Of a DNA stretch of 64,000 bases, positions 57,042 to 64,000 are shown one piece after another. This DNA comes from Site-B1 sp963827785. GTDB lineage: Bacteria > Bacteroidota > Bacteroidia > Flavobacteriales > Flavobacteriaceae. Numbering within the stretch: position 1 is the first letter of the stretch; each line of letters opens with the position of its first letter. The position numbers were made by a program, and so were the translations under genes. Location of the stretch: contig CAWHCT010000020.1 in assembly GCA_963827785.1 (NCBI GenBank), positions 214,302-278,301 on the forward strand, in the 5' to 3' direction. The notes beneath the pieces were generated by a model. It was not told the origin of the DNA. It was given only the letters and a program-made list of their open reading frames with translations, and made no database searches.

Positions 57042-57165
57042 AAGTTTCCAATTGACAGTGGTGAGTATCAAATAAATAACAGGCTGTGTTAGTTCGTGAA
57101 ATGGGACTGGCAGTGGCGAAGCCGTGGAGAACATATAAAATTAGAATAAAATAAAAGATTAATAG

Positions 57166-58359
57166 TTGGCGATTGTTGGAATTCTTGATGGACAAAACAT
57201 ACAGACATTGACAATTGCCAGGCAATTGCGCAGTGCAGGGCATTTTGTTGTCACATTTTGTAATTCCAAACTATCTTATGGCTATTACTGCAGATACGTA
57301 AATAAGAGAATTATATGCCCCAATATTGAGGAAAGACCTGCACGATTTCATGAGTTTTTTCTTGATTATCTCGCTGAGAACAAACTGGATGTTGTTTTGC
57401 CAACCAGCGACTTCGCTGCTAAATATTTAAGTGAATTTAAATCTATATTACTGGATAAGGTACAATTTATAATACCCGATCTAAATATATTTATGATGGG
57501 ATATGATAAAAACAAGCTGATGGCAGTTTGTGAAGCGAATAATATACCTCATCCTTTTACATTGGATCTTTCCAAATTAGATCACGGACAGGAGATAGCC
57601 CAGTTTAATTTTCCGGCTATTATAAAGCCAAACAGAATGGCTGGAGCCATTGGTATTACTCCTGTAAAAAGTTTTGAAGAAGTATGGCAAAATTATGATG
57701 CACTTCAAAATAAGTTTGGTGATTGTCATTTGCAGGAATTTATTCCCCATAATGGTAAACAATATAAGGTGGCCATTTTAATTAAGGATACCAAGGTAAT
57801 ATTCAGTACAGTTGTGGAAAAATGGAGGTTCTACCCAATAAGTGGAGGCTCCAGCTGCTTTAATCGATCAATTATAAACAATGATCTGGTAGCAACGTGC
57901 ACAAGGATTTTGAACTTAATTCACTGGGAAGGCTTTGCCGATTTTGATCTTATTGAAGATACCAGAGACGGGCAGATCAAAATTATAGAGATCAATCCAA
58001 GATTTCCGGCGTGTCTTAAAGCCTCAGATATTTCCGGAATTGACTTTTCGAATGCTCACGTAAATTTGTGTATGAATAAACCAGTGGTGAATGGAGTTTA
58101 TAAGCCTGGTAAATTCCTTCGGAATTTTAGTATGGACCTGTTATATTTGCTAAGCAGTAAAAATAAGCTTAAAGGTTTAAAGCAATGGAGCAAACATTTT
58201 TTTTCACCAAACCACCATTTACAGGATTTCGAAATTTCAGATCCAATTCCTTTTTTTGTAGGCACTTATAATGGCTTTTCGAAACTTATATCTTCAAAAA
58301 TAAGGTCTGTTATTAATGTTTGGTTGCAAAAATTGAAAAGCTACCGTTCAACTGCATAA
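57166..58359 (+). CDS. ATP-grasp enzyme of the polysaccharide locus
   Basis: 397 residues. N-terminal Rossmann part (VGILDGQNIQTLTIARQLRS), ATP-grasp core (FPAIIKPNRMAGAIGITPV, HLQEFIPHNGKQYKV) and Mg site DGQIKIIEINPRFP. Such proteins ligate a carboxylate to an amine; carbamoyl-phosphate-synthase-like members occur in glycan loci and may attach an amino acid to a sugar. A TAG directly precedes the TTG start (57166), so that codon is the earliest possible. Follows the UpxY gene by 124 bases with no terminator. Substrate unknown. Confidence 0.8.
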   Translation: MAIVGILDGQNIQTLTIARQLRSAGHFVVTFCNSKLSYGYYCRYVNKRIICPNIEERPARFHEFFLDYLAENKLDVVLPTSDFAAKYLSEFKSILLDKVQFIIPDLNIFMMGYDKNKLMAVCEANNIPHPFTLDLSKLDHGQEIAQFNFPAIIKPNRMAGAIGITPVKSFEEVWQNYDALQNKFGDCHLQEFIPHNGKQYKVAILIKDTKVIFSTVVEKWRFYPISGGSSCFNRSIINNDLVATCTRILNLIHWEGFADFDLIEDTRDGQIKIIEINPRFPACLKASDISGIDFSNAHVNLCMNKPVVNGVYKPGKFLRNFSMDLLYLLSSKNKLKGLKQWSKHFFSPNHHLQDFEISDPIPFFVGTYNGFSKLISSKIRSVINVWLQKLKSYRSTA

Positions 58360-58448
58360 ACAAAAGATTTTATCAACTTATCTAAATAAAATTATCTGAT
58401 AAATTAAGCACATAGTTATGGCAGATAAACCGATTTTAACCATTACGT

Positions 58449-58666
58449 TTTGAGGCCCATAAAAACGGAGAAGTTAAGTCAGCAAAACATAGAAGGCCTT
58501 TGAAATTAGTTTATTTTGAAGGATGTTTAAAGCAGGAAGATGCTATAAAACGTGAAAAATATAAAAACACATTATGGTAAGATGTATTTGGGAAATCGCC
58601 TCAAAACGTATTTCACTGGTCAGGTAGATCAAGCCGCTAATAAAGAGAAAGTATCGTATGGAACAT
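58449..58666 (+). pseudogene. Truncated GIY-YIG endonuclease remnant
   Basis: 58449-58580 encodes FEAHKNGEVKSAKHRRPLKL then VYFEGCLKQEDAIKREKY, and after a frame change HYGKMYLGNRLKTYFTG. This is the C-terminal two thirds of a GIY-YIG domain of the small Bacteroidota type. The N-terminal part that carries the GIY and YIG strands is missing; upstream sequence (58360-58448) does not encode it. The stop lies in the rmlB start region. Not functional as seen. Confidence 0.65.
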
Positions 58667-59720
58667 AAAAACATACTTATTACCGGCGGAGCCGGATTTA
58701 TTGGTTCACATGTTGTAAGACGATTTGTAATCCAATATCCGCAGTATCACATCTATAATCTGGATGCGCTAACCTATGCAGGCAATCTGGAGAACCTAAA
58801 AGATATTGAAGATAAAGACAATTACAGCTTTTTACATGGGGATATTTGTGATGAATCTTATATCAACTCAATTTTTAAACAATATAAATTCGATGCTGTC
58901 ATCCATCTGGCAGCCGAATCGCATGTAGATCGCTCCATTACAGATCCCTTAGCCTTTGCAAAGACCAATATCCTGGGAACCATGGTTCTGCTTGAATGCC
59001 TTTAAAGAACTCTGGAAAAACAACTGGACAAACAAACTATTCTATCATATCAGTACCGATGAGGTCTATGGCACACTTGGAGAAACCGGATTGTTCACCG
59101 AAACAACATCTTACGATCCCAATTCACCCTATTCGGCATCCAAAGCGAGTTCCGATCATTTTGTGAGAGCTTATGGCGAAACTTACGGATTGCCGTATGT
59201 GATCTCCAACTGCTCCAATAATTACGGACCCTTTCAGTTCCCTGAAAAACTGATTCCGCTGTTCATCAATAACATCATTCATAACAAACCGCTTCCGGTT
59301 TATGGAGATGGCAATTATACTCGCGACTGGCTGTATGTGATCGATCATGCCTTGGCTATCGACCTCATATTCCATAAAGGAAAACAAGGAGACACTTATA
59401 ATATTGGCGGATTCAATGAATATAAGAATCTGGATCTGGTAAAACTCTTGTGTACTCAAATGGATGAAAAATTAGGACGAGCAAAAGGCAGCAGCGAGCA
59501 ACTCATCACCTTTGTCAAGGATCGTCCGGGACACGATCTGCGGTATGCGATCGATGCCACCAAACTAAATAAAGAACTGGGCTGGAGTCCAACAGTTACC
59601 TTTGAAGAAGGTCTGTCAAAAACAATAGACTGGTATCTGGAGAATACGGTGTGGCTGGATCATGTGACTTCGGGAGATTATAAGAAGTATTATAAGAAGC
59701 AGTATGTAATGAATTTGTGA
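58658..59720 (+). CDS. rmlB: dTDP-glucose 4,6-dehydratase (one frameshift)
   Basis: About 353 residues when rebuilt. NAD-binding GGAGFIGSHVV, catalytic STDEVYG and YSASKAS (YxxxK), VISNCSNNYGP, and DRPGHDLRYAID. It makes dTDP-4-keto-6-deoxyglucose, the second step to dTDP-L-rhamnose. An extra G near 58994 breaks the frame between TMVLL and NAFKELWKNN. First of a set of rmlB, rmlA, rmlC and rmlD genes, separated from rmlA by the repeat arrays and a small gene. Confidence 0.94.
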
Positions 59721-59721
59721 A

Positions 59722-60018
59722 ACGTAAAAGTGAACCGTAAAACGTAAATCGTAAACAGTGAATGTAAGATGTAAATCGTAAATGTGAACCGTAAATTGTA
59801 AATCGTAAGATAACAGTAAGAATCGTAATACATGTGAACCGTAAATTGTAATCACGAATAACGAATCACGAATCACGTAAATCACGAATCACGAATCACG
59901 AATCACGAATCACGAATCACGAATCACGAATCACGAATCACGAATCACGAATCACGAATCACGAATCACGACTCACGAATCACAAATCACGAATCACGCA
60001 TCACGAATCACGATATCA
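59722..60018. repeat. Heptanucleotide tandem repeat array, left
   Basis: About 300 bases with a 7-base period. The left part is degenerate (CGTAAAT, GTGAACC, TGTAAAT); from about 59853 it becomes an almost perfect run of CACGAAT, roughly twenty copies from 59882 on. It starts at the rmlB stop codon and ends 10 bases before the start of the four-helix-bundle gene. Confidence 0.95.
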
Positions 60019-60028
60019 CGAAGCTAAA

Positions 60029-60381
60029 ATGAAAGGACATAAGGATCTTGATGTTTGGAAACAATCTATGGCTTTGGCCGAGGATATATATTCACTTACA
60101 AAAGGATTCCCTTCTGAAGAGACTTATGGTTTGACCAGCCAGATGAAAAGAGCTGCAGTATCTATACCTAGTAATATTGCAGAAGGATGCTGGTAGACAA
60201 GGAGATAAAGAATTTATTCAGATTTCTTTACATGTCTATGGGATCATTATCTGAACTTGAAACACAATTGTTGTTGTCAAAACGCTTAAGATTTACAGAT
60301 TCAATTGAGGATCATTTAAAACAGATTGAACAACTAAAACAAATGCTTTTCGGTTTGATCCGCTACATAAAAAACAAATAA
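60029..60381 (+). CDS. Four-helix bundle protein (23S rRNA-intervening-sequence protein family, frameshifted)
   Basis: About 117 residues when rebuilt. The family pattern is clear: KDLDVWKQSMALAEDIYSLT, GLTSQMKRAAVSIPSNIAEG, then GRQGDKEFIQISLYMSMGSL and ETQLLLSKRL. Members fold as pentameric helical bundles like the Avd accessory protein of diversity-generating retroelements and proteins in rRNA intervening sequences; function here unknown. An extra T near 60194 splits IAEG from AGRQGDKEF. Flanked on both sides by CACGAAT arrays. No reverse transcriptase or template repeat is in the window. Confidence 0.85.
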
Positions 60382-60385
60382 CAAA

Positions 60386-60547
60386 ACACGAATCACGAAT
60401 CACAACTTACGAATCACGACTTACAAATCACGACTCACGAATCACGACTCACGAATCACGAATCACGACACGAATCACGACCCACAAATCACGAATCACG
60501 ACCATCACGAATCACGAATCACGAATCACGAATCACGAATCACGAAC
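60386..60547. repeat. Heptanucleotide tandem repeat array, right
   Basis: About 23 units of CACGAAT with variants (CACGACT, CACAACT, TACGAAT), in the same orientation as the left array. It ends 3 bases before the rmlA start codon. Confidence 0.95.
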
Positions 60548-60550
60548 AAA

Positions 60551-61433
60551 ATGAAAGGAATCATACTCGCCGGAGGCTCAGGAACCAGATTATACCCCTT
60601 GACAAAAGGGTACCTCCAAGCAACTCTTACCTATCAACGACAAACCCATGATCTATTACCCGCTGTCGGTACTTATGCTGGCAGGGATAAAGGAGATACT
60701 CATTATTTCAACACCTATCGATCTGCCACGATTCGAGCAGTTACTGGGCGATGGCAGCGATCTGGGAATGAAATTCAGTTATAAGGAACAACCCTCACCG
60801 GACGGACTGGCACAGGCCTTTATCATAGGTGAGGAATTTATTGGTAAGGATGATGTCTGCCTGGTTCTGGGCGATAATATCTTTTACGGACATGGCTTTA
60901 ACGAACTGTTGGCCAAGTCGGTGCGGAATGTTAAAGAAAAGAACCGCGCCACGGTCTTTGGGTATTACGTTCAGGATCCGGAACGCTATGGTGTGGTGGA
61001 ATTCGATAAAACGGGACATGTGTTGAGCATCGAAGAAAAACCCTAAACAGCCTAAAAGCCACTTTGCTGTGGTCGGACTCTATTTTTATCCGAATTCAGT
61101 GTTGTAAATATTGCCAAACATATAAAACCCAGTGCCAGAGGAGAGTTGGAGATCACATCTGTGAACCAGGAATATCTGCAAAAGGGAAATTTAAAGGTCC
61201 TGCTGATGGGTCGCGGATTCGCATGGCTGGATACAGGAACGCATGAAAGTTTACTGGATGCCTCCAATTACATCCAGACCATCGAGAACAGGCAGGGATT
61301 AAAGGTGGCCTGTATTGAGGAGATCGCCTTCGAAATGGGCTATATTGACAAAAAACAACTGTTGACACTGGCAGAACCTTTAAAGAAGAACAGCTACGGA
61401 CAGTATTTAATACAACGCGCAAACGAATTATAA
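60551..61433 (+). CDS. rmlA: Glucose-1-phosphate thymidylyltransferase (three frameshifts)
   Basis: About 293 residues when rebuilt. Makes dTDP-glucose from glucose-1-phosphate and dTTP. Motifs: GIILAGGSGTRLYPLTKG, PMIYYPLSVLMLAGI, VLGDNIFYGHG, and GELEITSVNQEYL. Breaks: an extra T near 60610 (after LTKG), an extra C near 61044 (after EEKP), and one missing G near 61105 (in YPNSVVNIAKHI). The rebuilt frames join without loss of any conserved block. The start, MKGIILAGG, is 3 bases after the CACGAAT array. Confidence 0.92.
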
Positions 61434-61436
61434 ATT

Positions 61437-62012
61437 ATGAAGTTTATTAGAACAGATATTCCCGATGTCATAATTTGCGAACCGGATGTTTTTGGCGATG
61501 ATCGCGGCTATTTTATCGGAAACCTTCAGAGCCGATAAACTGGAAGACTTTTTAGGATTTAAGATCGATTTCTGCCAGGATAACGAGTCGCGGTCTTCCT
61601 ATGGCGTGTTGCGCGGACTGCATTATCAAATGCCTCCTTTTGCACAGACCAAACTCATTACGGGTTATGGAAGGCAGGGTCTGGGATGTGGTGGTTGATA
61701 TCCGGAAAGGATCACCAACCTTTGGGAAGCAGATGTGTATAGAACTGAGTGGCGAAAATAAAAAACAGCTTCTTGATCCCCAGAGGCTTTGCTCACGGAT
61801 TCGTGGTGCTGAGTGATTTTGCCCGATTTGCCTATAAGGTAGATAACTATTACAGCCCGGAGAATGACCGAGGCATTGCCTATAATGATAAAACACTGAA
61901 TATAGACTGGAAAGTCCCGCAGGAAAAACTGAAACTGTCCCAAAAGGACACCAAGCAACCGGCCTTTAAGGACGCGGAGTATTTTGACTTTAAAACCGAT
62001 CTCTATGTCTAG
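61437..62012 (+). CDS. rmlC: dTDP-4-dehydrorhamnose 3,5-epimerase (three frameshifts)
   Basis: About 191 residues when rebuilt, small cupin-like epimerase. Blocks in order: IRTDIPDVIICEPDVFGDDR, ADKLEDFLGFKIDFCQDNES, VLRGLHYQMPPFAQTKLI (with the catalytic His in GLHYQ), VVVDIRKGSPTFG, FAHGFVVLSD. Extra bases near 61523 (G), 61662 (A) and 61777 (G) each shift the frame by one. It begins 3 bases after rmlA and overlaps rmlD. Confidence 0.91.
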
Positions 62013-62890
62013 GATACTAGTGACCGGTTGCAACGGACAACTGGGTTCTGAGATACGGGAATTAGAAAAAGAGTATGCACAATACTCGTTTTTTTTTACA
62101 GACATCCATAACCTGGACCTCACAGATCATAAAGGGGTTAAAAAGTATATAGAGGATAACGATATAGAGGTCATCATTAACTGTGCCGCCTATACAGCCG
62201 TTGATAAGGCCGAAACAGAACCTGAAATAGCAGATGCCATCAACCATTTGGTGGTTAAGAATCTGGCAGACAATAGCCAAAGCAAACAATATAAAGCTGA
62301 TACATATCTCTACCGATTATGTCTTCGATGGCACCAAAGACTACACCTTATACAGAGACCGATATTCCCAACCCGCAAAGCGTGTACGGACTCACCAAAC
62401 TAAAAGGGGAACAGGCGATGCAGGAGATAAATCCTGCCAATTCCATTATTATACGTACCTCCTGGGTGTATTCCAGCTATGGCAATAATTTTGTAAAGAC
62501 CATGCTGCGCCTGGCCAAGGAACGGGATGAGTTAAATGTGGTAGCAGACCAGGTGGGCTCACCAACCTACGCCGGCGATCTGGCAAAGGCTATTTTGGAG
62601 ATCCTGCCAAAAATTAAGAATAAAAATGTTGAGCTGTTTCACTATGCCAATGCAGGCACCTGCAGCTGGTACGACTTTGCCAAGGCCATTTTTAAAATAA
62701 AAGGAATCACAGTAAAAGTAAACCCCATACCAACCAGCCAATACCCAACCCCTGCCAAACGACCCATGTATAGTGTGATGGATACCGACTAAAATTAAAG
62801 AGACCATTTATGTTGAGGTGCCAAGATTGGGAAGAATCTTTAACAGGTCTGTTTAGATATAAAAGTTTTAAATCTGATAGTAATAATTGA
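62005..62890 (+). CDS. rmlD: dTDP-4-dehydrorhamnose reductase (four frameshifts)
   Basis: About 294 residues when rebuilt. SDR fold: ILVTGCNGQLGSEI, NCAAYTAVDKAE, HISTDYVFDG, PNPQSVYGLTKLKGEQA (YxxxK), GSPTYAGDLAKAI. It reduces the 4-keto group to give dTDP-L-rhamnose. Extra bases near 62264 (C), 62349 (A), 62788 (G) and 62853 (T) break the frame. Past the stop at 62792 the protein goes on as TKIKET, VEVPR and WEESLTGLFRY to 62890. The start overlaps the rmlC stop. Confidence 0.88.
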
Positions 62891-62942
62891 ATTATAAAAT
62901 TTAAAATAATTAACTTAGATGTAAATTATAAATATCTGATTT

Positions 62943-63906
62943 ATGAAAAATTTCGCACTTATAGGTGCTTCAGGCTATATTGCACCAAGACATATGAAAG
63001 CCATAAAAGAAACCGGTAATAATCTTATTGCAGCTTTAGATCCATATGATGGCATTGGAATTATGGATAGCCATTTCCCGGAGGCTAGTTTCTTCACGGA
63101 ATTTGAACGCTTTGACCGTTTTGTTGATAAATGGCATAGAAATGGCGGAAAAAAAATTAATTATATATCCATATGTTCTCCAAACTATTTGCACGACTCG
63201 CATATAAGATTTGCTCTAAGAAGCGGTGCAGATGCCATATCTGAAAAACCATTGGTGCTTAATCCCTGGAATATAGATCAGTTGAAAGTAATTGAAAAAG
63301 AATCCGGAAACAGGATATTCAATATCCTCCAGTTAAGGCTTCATCCTTCGATAATTGCGCTGAAAGAAAAAGTAGCAGCAGGAGCTAAAAAAGGATCCAA
63401 ATAAAATATATGATATAGATCTTACCTATTTAACTTCCAGAGGAAAATGGTATTTTGTATCCTGGAAGGGAAATGAAGCTAAGTCCGGGGGAATCGCATC
63501 CAATATAGGTGTTCATTTTTATGATATGCTGTGTTGGATCTTTGGTGATGTTGAAGAGAATATTGTGCACTTAAAAACTGCAGCTGCCAATGCAGGCTTT
63601 TTAAAATTGAAAAATGCCAATGTACGCTGGTTTTTATCTGTAAATTACGAGCATATCCCGGAGGACATAAAAAAGAAAGGAATGACTACCTACAGATCAA
63701 TTATGGTTGATGGCAAGGAAGTAGAATTCAGCGGCGGTTTTACCGATCTTCATACCCGTAGCTACGAAGAAATATTAAAAGGGAACGGATTTGGACTGGA
63801 TGAGGCTTATGGTTCTATAAATACGGTGTCTACTATACGAAATTTAGATCCTATAGGATTAAAAGGAGATTATCACCCGTTTTGTAAAAAAGTAATCAAT
63901 GGCTAA
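62943..63906 (+). CDS. UDP-GlcNAcA 3-dehydrogenase-like oxidoreductase (WlbA/WbpB type, frameshifted)
   Basis: About 320 residues when rebuilt. Gfo/Idh/MocA fold: Rossmann GASGYIAPRHMKAIKE, then ISICSPNYLHDSHIRFALRS, EKPLVLNPWNID with the catalytic Lys, and GGIASNIGVHFYDMLCW. This matches WlbA/WbpB, which oxidises UDP-GlcNAcA at C3 on the way to 2,3-diacetamido-2,3-dideoxy uronic acids. An extra G near 63395 splits GAKK from DPNKIYDIDLTYL. The next gene, a WlbB/WbpD-type acetyltransferase, overlaps by 8 bases and supports the assignment. Confidence 0.87.
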
Positions 63907-64000
63907 TTTTTTTGTTCACGAATCCAGTTATGTTGACGACAATGTAACAATAGGCGATCAAACCAAAATATGGCATTTCTGTCATATCTTAAAAAACACG
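63899..64000 (+). CDS. Hexapeptide-repeat acetyltransferase, WlbB/WbpD type (3'-partial)
   Basis: First 34 residues only: FVHESSYVDDNVTIGDQTKI followed by WHFCHILKN, running off the right edge. This opening is typical of the left-handed beta-helix N-acetyltransferases that modify the 3-amino group of UDP-2-acetamido-3-amino uronic acid. Overlap with the WlbA-like gene supports this. Confidence 0.75.
   Translation, partial: MANFFVHESSYVDDNVTIGDQTKIWHFCHILKNT

Noticed and set aside
59616..59885. 89-codon minus-strand ORF with repeated YDL.FTV motifs
   Set aside because: It is only the translation of the 7-bp repeats, which give a periodic peptide in any frame.
60029..60381. Diversity-generating retroelement accessory gene (Avd)
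   Set aside because: The fold family is similar, but there is no reverse transcriptase, template repeat or variable repeat in the window.
59850..60547. CRISPR array
   Set aside because: The unit is a 7-base tandem repeat without spacers, and no cas genes are present.
943..62890. Programmed ribosomal frameshifting as a general explanation for the broken genes
   Set aside because: The breaks share no slippery heptamer, stop-codon context or downstream structure, they involve any base, and some genes would need three or four shifts. Insertion errors explain them more simply.

Overview
The window looks like a chromosomal segment of a marine-type Flavobacteriaceae bacterium (phylum Bacteroidota). 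Evidence for this: gliding genes gldA, gldB and gldC; a type IX secretion C-terminal sorting protein; an AT-rich sequence with -7 boxes of the TAnnTTTG type and little Shine-Dalgarno signal; a two-gene methionine synthase; and the pheA/aminotransferase/tyrA/DAHP synthase-chorismate mutase operon typical of the family. No insertion sequence, integrase, phage gene or CRISPR array was found.

Layout. 0-5.3 kb: cobalamin-dependent methionine synthase in two pieces, metF and an outer-membrane acyloxyacyl hydrolase. 5.3-7 kb: a lipoprotein and gldA. 7.1-11.2 kb: an aromatic amino acid operon behind a textbook attenuator, with a 25-codon Tyr/Phe-rich leader peptide, an antiterminator and a terminator. 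11.2-19.4 kb: housekeeping genes (rsgA, dtd, a DUF3857 protein, a MazG-like protein, aroA, queA, rlmN). 19.4-24.3 kb: a T9SS cargo protein, a polyprenyl diphosphate synthase and an ECF sigma-factor trio. 24.3-29.3 kb: a molybdenum hydroxylase pair between a CocE-type hydrolase gene and a decayed fragment of a related gene. 29.4-37 kb: dnaG, a degenerate-receiver response regulator, nadE, gldB-gldC, engB and an alpha/beta hydrolase. 37.2-53.2 kb: the division and cell-wall (dcw) cluster from mraZ to ftsZ, behind three 10-bp-phased MraZ-like boxes. 53.3-56.4 kb: yqeY, tRNA-Arg, a 52-bp repeat array, a CBS protein and two paralogous barrel proteins. 56.6-64 kb: the start of a surface polysaccharide locus, with a NusG-like UpxY protein, an ATP-grasp protein, rmlB, a four-helix-bundle gene between two heptanucleotide repeat arrays, rmlA, rmlC, rmlD, a WlbA/WbpB-type oxidoreductase and the start of a WlbB/WbpD-type acetyltransferase. 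The last genes point to dTDP-rhamnose and a diacetamido uronic acid sugar.

Data quality. At least fourteen genes are broken by single-base indels, and most of these are one-base insertions. Both sides of each break encode well-conserved protein, and essential genes are hit (metH, ftsA, engB, the polyprenyl synthase). Breaks are densest from 59 to 63.4 kb. This looks like residual long-read assembly error rather than gene decay, so I annotate these genes as whole CDSs and state where the frame breaks. Only truly truncated remnants are called pseudogenes.
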